Below, in pieces: positions 57,802-64,000 of a stretch of DNA of 64,000 nucleotides; the stretch's first letter is position 1; each line of letters starts with the position of its first letter. Position numbers and translations under genes: made by a program. The notes below the pieces were generated by a model that made no database searches, was not told the DNA's origin, and worked only from the letters and a program-made list of their open reading frames with translations. The stretch is from the IMG/VR virus record IMGVR_UViG_3300045125_000170, positions 1 through 64,000 of that record; one strand, 5' to 3'. Source of the DNA: a virus.

Positions 57802-58062
57802 TTATTTTTTTACTTCAAAAGTAACAATTCTTGATGAAGTTTCATTTGATATCAGCACAATTGCTTTTATTTTATTTGGTTCAAATTTTGCTGTTTCTAA
57901 TTCATTAGAACGTAAAAAATTTACAAAAACTAAGTAATGTTCTGCTATTAATAACCAAATGTCATCTTGACAAGATATAAATAAATCATAACCAGAAGAA
58001 TGCTTAAATACTGATATTGAACAATATCCAAGTATTTCTTTAATTGCATTATTGTTAGTCAT
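57802..58062 (-). CDS. Hypothetical protein downstream of tail gene K (86 aa)
   Basis: MTNNNAIKEILGYCSISVFK then DLFISCQDDIWLLIAEHYLV and NETSSRIVTFEVKK. Intact; ATGA-type overlap with the end of the NlpC/P60 gene. Unknown function, probably part of the tail-tip operon. Confidence 0.5.
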   Translation of the reverse strand: MTNNNAIKEILGYCSISVFKHSSGYDLFISCQDDIWLLIAEHYLVFVNFLRSNELETAKFEPNKIKAIVLISNETSSRIVTFEVKK

Positions 58063-58831
58063 AAATCAAACTCCTTGTGCCTACATTTATAACGTGTAGC
58101 ATGTGTCCAGTAAGTGCTGCCATAAACAAATAACTCACTAGATCTTTCTCCTCCTAAATTATGTAATCCAGTGTTATTGTCATCAATTATTATGCTTACA
58201 TGATGAGGTTGTATGTTGTTTAGACTCATAACAATAACATCATTTTTTCTGTGTGGTTCATCAAAATCTAATTTACGAAAATTAGCTTTATGGAAGTTTT
58301 GCTCTATCAAATCCCAAGACGATGACACTGTTTCTTCCAAAGAAAACCACGCGAGAAATCAGGTAAAGTTATATCTAGCATTCCTTTGTAGTAAGCTCTA
58401 AGCAAGCTAAAGCAATCACATCTATTGTAAACAAAAGGCCATTTTAAATAATAATTGACTTCTTTCGGAGAACCATTAATAAGTAATGGGAAAGGATTAA
58501 CTAAGTTTCTTGGATCAAAAAAATCCCAGCATTGTAAAGCTGATTGATACAGAATATATCCTATTTTATTCGCTTTGGCATTACAAATATCCGGTGGACT
58601 TAAATATTCAGATTGAGTATTTTGCCAATGCGTGTGATAAACATATTGAATATCTTTGTATCCAACTATCAAATCCAACTCTTCTGGCTCAATTACAAAA
58701 GCTTCGTGTTTGTTTTCAGCAGTATTGGTGCATCTATATGGAATATCATCTACAATTACTCCACATACTTCCTGCTCCGGAAAATCTTTAGCGTGTTCAA
58801 TTATATGTTCTTTAATAAGATTAGATATCAT
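58059..58831 (-). CDS. Lambda K-like tail-tip protein (JAB + NlpC/P60), one frame break
   Basis: JAB part: PEQEVCGVIVDDIPYRC, then VYHTHWQNTQSEYLSPPDIC with the HTH..S..D metalloprotease motif. NlpC/P60 part: WPFVYNRCDCFSLLRAYYKG (catalytic Cys); after a frame change near 58,325 NDVIVMSLNNIQPHHVSIII (catalytic His) and GGERSSELFVYGSTYW. About 257 residues. Such proteins cut peptidoglycan cross-links at infection. Confidence 0.85.
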
Positions 58832-59205
58832 GGCGTTCTAGGTGGTTGAACACGAGAAATTATATCAACATTAGCTCTTACTTGGCTGGTTGTTATTTTA
58901 GTAGAAATTGTATATTCATCCTGCCCTACTTGAGATACAACCCATTCATCACAAACACATTCTTTAAGATCTTCGCCAGTTGGACTCCATTTAAAAGAAG
59001 ACAATGAATACTGACGTAAATTTGCTAATACCTCAGTTAATTGACTTTTGGAATAAACAGGACTGCGGACATCCCATTGACTAAAAGGGCTAATACCTTG
59101 GGGAAGTATCTGGCTGTAATTATCACCTAATTTTGTTTTAGTAGTTGGGATAACTACATTTTGGGATAACTGCCACAATGGAGATAATTCTAGTATTAGA
59201 GTCAT
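58828..59205 (-). CDS. Lambda M-like minor tail protein (125 aa)
   Basis: LSPLWQLSQNVVIPTTKTKL then GDNYSQILPQGISPFSQWDV and LRQYSLSSFKWSPTGEDLKE follow the gpM/phage minor tail pattern (GDGYSQ..., ...F.W.P). ATGA overlap with the K-like gene. A second M-like gene is at 63188. Confidence 0.65.
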   Translation of the reverse strand: MTLILELSPLWQLSQNVVIPTTKTKLGDNYSQILPQGISPFSQWDVRSPVYSKSQLTEVLANLRQYSLSSFKWSPTGEDLKECVCDEWVVSQVGQDEYTISTKITTSQVRANVDIISRVQPPRTP

Positions 59206-59795
59206 AGCACAAAATATCCAATTGTGTAGTTAAAAGTAGATGCAGCAGTAGAAACTAAATTTAAAGCAGTGTTAGCTGTTAATTTAAATTCTCTATTTGC
59301 CGAAAGACTAATATCTCTAGCAGAACCTTGAGTAGCTAGAAAAACTCTAATTCTGTCGGTAGCTCCATCTCTAATTGTAATAGTTTGAGCTGTAGTACCT
59401 TCCAGCTCAACTCTTATAAAAGATACATAAATACTTGATCCTGCTGTTGCTGGTATTACAGCTGTAGTAGCAGCAGTAGTTATAGTTCCAGTTGCAAATA
59501 CCATTGAAGGTATTGCACTGGTTTCTGTTAACAATCTTTTTATCAAAGATATTAAACTAAAAGTACCTGTGTCTGTAGTTGCTGCTGCATCTGATGTAGT
59601 TCCAATAGATGCGTTTAATCCTTTTATTAAAGAAACTAAACTAACGTTACCACTATTTGAAGCAGTATCTGATATAGCTCCAATAGCAGTTGACTCAAAT
59701 TGCATCACATCCGGGTTTGCAGTAGTACCAGCTCCAGATATCGTTGCTCTTTCACGAGATGCGCCGTTTCCAGCTATGTACGGAACGCTTGGCAT
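59202..59795 (-). CDS. Hypothetical tail-tip protein (197 aa)
   Basis: MPSVPYIAGNGASRERATIS; Ala/Thr/Ser-rich middle; all-beta C-terminus (SIYVSFIRVELEGTTAQTIT, NREFKLTANTALNLVSTAAS). Intact; overlaps its neighbour by 4 bases. Composition suggests a surface-exposed virion protein. Not recognised. Confidence 0.55.
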   Translation of the reverse strand: MPSVPYIAGNGASRERATISGAGTTANPDVMQFESTAIGAISDTASNSGNVSLVSLIKGLNASIGTTSDAAATTDTGTFSLISLIKRLLTETSAIPSMVFATGTITTAATTAVIPATAGSSIYVSFIRVELEGTTAQTITIRDGATDRIRVFLATQGSARDISLSANREFKLTANTALNLVSTAASTFNYTIGYFVL

Positions 59796-59797
59796 AA

Positions 59798-62186
59798 TTA
59801 AAAATCTATTGCAGCAAATGAGTTTATTGTAACATTAAAATTTAATCTGTACGTTGTGTAATCCACAATCAAGAAAGATTCTACCCAATCAGATGGATTG
59901 TTATCAAAGAAAATTGCTTTAACTCTTGCATAATAAGTCATTTTAGGCATGTTTGAAAATGTCACAAAAGTATCTTGTGTATTTTGTGTCATCTCCCATC
60001 CTCCAAACAAACCTTTTTTATTTCAACAACATAGCCATTTACCCATGGAGAATTTTGAACAATATTTTCAATTGTTTGTTGAGGAGGCAACCAAGAAACA
60101 TATACATCAAAAAATTAGCGCCTTCTGCAATTGGAATGCCGTCTGCTGATAATTTACCAATTGGATTAGTACTAACTTTTACTTCTCTTGGGACGATATT
60201 AGTATTAGGAGCTGAGCTAGAAACTCTTTTAGGCAATGAATCAAATTTCCATTGAATTGGTGTCATATTGTTGACATATTATCTATGAAACTATATTTAC
60301 TGCTATCATACTCTGATGCTGTGATTTCGTGCATACCTTCGATGGTTTCAGAAACAGGTACACGATTAATTACTCTGTATTGTTTTGGAATAACAGAATT
60401 GCCAGATAATATCCAGTTAGATTCTGGCAAAGGAGCTAAACTGAATGGTTGAGTTACTGTAATTACTGAAGTTGTAATATTGCTAGTAATTTGTACTGTT
60501 TTTTGTTCCCACGCACCATTACTCAAAGTAACACTAAGTTGATAGGTTTGCCCTGAAACTAGTGTTACCGGACTGTCTAAATTAATAGTTGTTGTTGTAG
60601 CTGAAATAATTAATCCACCACCGCGCATTTCTAATCGTTGAGAATCAGAAATTGTAATAATATCTCCTGGCTTAATAAAAGCTGCATAAGCCCTAGCTTT
60701 AAATGTTACAGTCTCTTGTTCTAATCTGTCGGAAATTAACGCTGCAACTCCAGCTCGTCTTGCTTGTCCTCTTGATGTACAAGCAACAGCTTCCAACTCC
60801 ATTTCTTTGATACCCCATTTTGTATACCTATCGGATCTTCCACCATTTCTACAGTTTTGCGATAAAAATCAGCAGGGTTTAACCAGCTAACTAAAGCTAC
60901 AGTTTTTTTGGATTTTAATCCAACTCTGCTATATACAAAAAGCCCATCCTCTACATCTGCTTGTGTAAATTGATATTTAACAACATCTGGTTTATCAGCA
61001 ACAAAAGATATCGTTCCAGCTTGCCAATAAGCAAAACCTCTAAATATTGTTATCAAAGATTGTAATACCTGGAAAGCTTCTGTTTTAGACTGCAATGCAA
61101 TATTACATTGAAATCTTGGTTCATAAATTATTGTATTATTATTTGTATAACCAGTTGGGACTAGCTCATTACAATACTTACTAATTTCATATAACGCCCA
61201 TTTATCTATTTGCTTGGTATCAATATATTTCCCAAGCCCATATCTAGTATTTGTGATTAAATCATATAAAATCCAAGCTGGATCTGACACAGCTATGGTT
61301 GGTGTCTGCAAACACACCATTCCAAGTGGAACTATAAACTATTCGTCTATTACCCCATCAATTGTGCCATTACTTGGAATTTGCACTAATCTACCGTAAA
61401 CATTAAATACAACATTAGGAACTGAGGAAAAACCAGAAGTATCAAAAGAGAACGCTGCTAATGCTGTATTTGGATAATTTAATCTTTTATAAACAATATT
61501 TGAATAAGATACCCATGACATGCTACGTTGGTATCCGTTTTTTTCTGTTTCTGTGTTATCTACAGTTAATTTAAGAATTTTAATAGCAAGTTGTGTAACT
61601 TGAGTTTTAGGAAGTCTAATTCTATAATCAAATTCTGTTGGACTTGAATAACGCCCAGAAATTGTTTGATCAACTTTTAAATCAAAAGAGCCAAGATTTT
61701 GCTGTAAATAAATACCAAATCTTATATCAGTTGCATTAACATTACCATTACTAGGATCTTGCTGCTGCATTTGAAAAGACAATTTTATTTTAATTTCATC
61801 GGGTATATTATTAACATTTAAAGTTCTAGTAACTCCAATATTTGTTGAAGATCCATCCCATTTTACTTCTGATGAAACAGATTGTTCTTGTGCAATAGAA
61901 TCTCCAAATCCAAACAAAGTTATAGAAGGTTGTATTTGAGTTCCAAGACGATGTTCAAAATTAACACCTTTAAAATTGTCTGTGTTATCAGCATTTTTTA
62001 CTGGAGTTTCGTCAAGATAAGTTTCAGTTAAGGGATGTCCATCAAATCCTTGTATGGGGCCTTCTGAGATTGCTCCTAGTATGTATGCTGTTGATGTACT
62101 AACTCCAGTTACACGAGTAATTTGCGGAGATTGCCTTCCTCCTTTCCGCCACCAAAACCTTCAATTTTTTTATGTTTATGTTTCAT
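59798..62186 (-). CDS. Lambda J-like tail-tip (host specificity) protein, several frame breaks
   Basis: MKHKHKKIEGFGGGK then TSTAYILGAISEGPIQGFDG, typical of the J N-terminus; YLQQNLGSFDLKVDQTISG; DPAWILYDLITNTRYGLGKY (hallmark of J); RVGLKSKKTVALVSWLNPAD; EAVACTSRGQARRAGVAALI; C-terminal FN3-like parts (VNGYVVEIKK, TYYARVKAIFFDNNPSDWVE). Frame changes near 62,120, 61,335, 60,790, 60,265 and 60,040. About 795 residues. The central hub of the tail tip; its end contacts the receptor. Confidence 0.8.
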
Positions 62187-62202
62187 TATGATTAAGACGA
62201 GG

Positions 62203-63189
62203 TTAAGATGAAGTATCTATAGCATAAACGCTCCAAAAAATTTCTATTTTTTGAGAAAAAACATAATTTTGTGACAATCCGGATGTTTGTGCTTTAACTC
62301 GAATTGTCCATGGGTTAACATTTGTATTAGGGAAAAAGTTAGTACACACAGGATCTCCATCATTAGAATAACAATTATAATATATATTATATGTGTCTCC
62401 TGATAAAAAACCATTAAAATTTAAAGTATTTGTATTTGGAGGTATTGTAAATCTATTATTATAAGTATCTCCATCACCAGCTTCTAAAGAAAATGTAGTT
62501 GGAGAATTATTTGGATCTCCAATAAATTGAAGATTACCAAAGAAACCAGGATCTTTATCTGCAAAATACGCGGGATTTCCCTGAATTCTAATAGAAAGCG
62601 GATTTCCACTAATGGAACTATCGATTCTACTAGAAATCACATACATACTTGTTTGTATTTTACCATAAACAACAGGTACTCTACCTCCTTCTTGTGTGTT
62701 ATTTTGTAATCCTCCTATTGTTTGACTAGTTGGATCTGCCTCTGGTTTTGCTGGTTTAAATAAAGAACTAATTCCAGCAAATAGTAAAACAGTTCCTAAT
62801 AAAATAGTTGTACTTGGAGCTAAAACACCTTTTGTTCCCCAAATAATAAATCCAGCTGGAGCGAATATTGCTAGAGCAAACATTGCAGCTGCTCCTACCC
62901 ACATCCACCAATTTTCTCCACTACCAGCAAGTATAGGTACAATTCTAATATTACGTACTTTTCTAGATATTGGACAACTAAGCTTATCAATTTTATCGTT
63001 AGTTATAGATTCATGCCCGATTATTATCTTGTATCTTACCCCACGATTTTCAGCATCTTGTAAATAATCTAAAAAATTGCTAAAATTAGCTTTTAATGCT
63101 CGTATTAATTCGGCAACTGATTCTATAGCTAAATCAATTTTATTAACAAATAAATCGCCTAATTCACCTTCTAAGAAAACAGATATCAT
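62203..63189 (-). CDS. Lambda I-like tail assembly protein with long C-terminal extension
   Basis: 328 residues, intact. ISVFLEGELGDLFVNKIDLA, SVAELIRALKANFSNFLDYL, IVPILAGSGENWWMWVGAAA and two hydrophobic segments (about residues 95-140) are typical of gpI. GGRVPVVYGKIQTSMYVISS follows. About 120 extra beta-rich residues (RIQGNPAYFADKDPGFFGNL...) go beyond the usual length. Start codon overlaps that of the plus-strand gene. Confidence 0.8.
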   Translation of the reverse strand: MISVFLEGELGDLFVNKIDLAIESVAELIRALKANFSNFLDYLQDAENRGVRYKIIIGHESITNDKIDKLSCPISRKVRNIRIVPILAGSGENWWMWVGAAAMFALAIFAPAGFIIWGTKGVLAPSTTILLGTVLLFAGISSLFKPAKPEADPTSQTIGGLQNNTQEGGRVPVVYGKIQTSMYVISSRIDSSISGNPLSIRIQGNPAYFADKDPGFFGNLQFIGDPNNSPTTFSLEAGDGDTYNNRFTIPPNTNTLNFNGFLSGDTYNIYYNCYSNDGDPVCTNFFPNTNVNPWTIRVKAQTSGLSQNYVFSQKIEIFWSVYAIDTSS

Positions 63190-63515
63190 GGCTTATCCAA
63201 TTATTCCGTTAATTCCAAATTGGGATAGTACAAAAGCAGAACAGTCAAATTTGATTGTAACTAAATATCAACCCAATACGATTGAGGCACGGGCTGCAAG
63301 AACTAAAATTAATACCACTAGTGTTACTTTCTGTTGCTGTCAATATAACTAACGCTAGTGAAGTAGACACATTTTTGCGAGAACGTAATGGCAAAGCATT
63401 TATGGTAGAAGATGATGATACATTATATTCTTGTACAGAATGGACTATACAAGCACTGGGAAAAGGAGTTGATTCGTTTTCTGCAACATTTGAACAAGTT
63501 AGGAGATTTTTATGA
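63188..63515 (+). CDS. Second lambda M-like minor tail protein, one frame break
   Basis: MAYPIIPLIPNWDSTKAEQS, KYQPNTIEARAARTKINTTS, then after a change near 63,330 VAVNITNASEVDTFLRERNG, YSCTEWTIQALGKGVDSFSA and TFEQVRRFL. About 109 residues. ATGA overlap with L, as expected for M-L order. Confidence 0.6.
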
Positions 63516-64000
63516 TTCCAAATTTATTAAGTTTAAATCCAGACTCTTTATAGAATTATATGAAATCTATAAATATAGAGTAATAGATAAAGACAAAGAA
63601 GATACAGATACTTCAATTGAAACAATTAGAATTGGCAGCACAGCTATTAATGACAGCACACCATGGGTTGTTTTTGATGGCAAAACATATTATGCAGTGG
63701 GAGTTCAAGGAGAAGGATTTGATTTAATTGGACAAGGAGCTATTCCTACTCCAAAATTAACAGTATCTAACGTTGGAGGTATATTAACTAAATGGCTTAA
63801 ACAAAGTAGGGAAACTGGTTACAGACTAGAAGGCACATTTGTTAAAAAGGCATGTTACCCAAAAACGATTTTTAGATGGGCAGGTAGATGCCAATGCTGG
63901 AGTTAAAGAGTTACCAATACAGGTTTATGTTATTGAACAATTAGCAGAGGAAAATTATACTAATGCAAAATTTAATCTTGGATCTGCTTTTGATGTTGAA
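63512..64000 (+). CDS. Lambda L-like minor tail protein, runs off the right edge, frame breaks
   Basis: MIPNLLSLNPDSL, then FIELYEIYKYRVIDKDKEDT, GQGAIPTPKLTVSNVGGILT, and after a change near 63,850 RFLDGQVDANAGVKELPIQV. This is the gpL pattern; gpL usually ends in a zinc/iron-sulfur region beyond this window. Needed for tail-tip assembly. Confidence 0.75.

Noticed and set aside
1-64000. tRNA or rRNA genes
   Set aside because: No cloverleaf with a GGTTCRA-type T-arm and CCA end, and no rRNA-like sequence, was recognised by eye; a tRNAscan run would settle it.

Overview
The window looks like a large piece of a tailed (siphovirus-type) cyanobacterial phage or prophage. Evidence for the host is a HIP1 palindrome (GCGATCGC) at three places in the first 3.3 kb and SSB and promoter styles typical of cyanobacteria. 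Evidence for the phage is a full set of virion genes: large terminase, portal, MuF-like head protein, capsid, three tail-tube paralogs, lambda M/L/K/I/J-like tail-tip genes and several fibre proteins. No tRNA, rRNA, CRISPR array, integrase or complete insertion sequence was seen. The DNA is AT-rich throughout.

Layout. (1) 1-14.4 kb: small early or accessory genes on both strands, many behind one recurring sigma70-type promoter (TTGACA, 17 bp, TATATT). They include a small-terminase-like protein, a nuclease-like protein, a Bro antirepressor, two pentapeptide-repeat genes, an orphan HigA-like antitoxin, a ParB-like protein, two SSB-like proteins and a DUF262 fragment. A repeat-rich non-coding stretch lies at 4.05-4.9 kb. 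(2) 14.5-30.3 kb: nucleotide and DNA metabolism. A B12-dependent ribonucleotide reductase carries three inteins. It is followed by TPR proteins, a DnaQ-type exonuclease, clusters of small paralogous proteins, a replication initiator, DnaB helicase, an ERF recombinase and a phage-encoded beta clamp. No DNA polymerase is in view. (3) 30.3-34.7 kb (+): terminase, portal, MuF and a probable prohead protease. (4) 34.7-45.7 kb (-): fibre and baseplate-like genes, one with twelve 72-bp repeats, headed by an XRE regulator. (5) 45.8-55.5 kb (+): capsid, connectors, neck, three tail-tube paralogs and chaperone-like genes, interrupted by a minus-strand sigma factor (49.7-50.6 kb) that carries an IS1-type zinc ribbon. 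(6) 55.6-63.2 kb (-): HNH nuclease, small genes and tail-tip K, M-like, J and I. (7) 63.2-64 kb (+): a second M-like gene and L, which runs off the edge.

Reading caveat. Several dozen genes are split by single-base frame changes. In the examples I worked through (RNR intein 1, the RNR N-terminus, DnaB, SSB) restoring one base in a homopolymer run restores a conserved protein. I therefore treat most breaks as probable sequencing indels, not pseudogenes, and give coordinates spanning the whole reconstructed gene. A decaying prophage remains possible.

The most unusual items are the sigma factor/IS1-zinc-ribbon fusion, the triple-intein reductase, the tandem tail-tube triplet, a Shine-Dalgarno-sequestering hairpin behind a 14-codon leader before the DUF3310 gene, and tail-tip genes split between strands with overlapping start codons.
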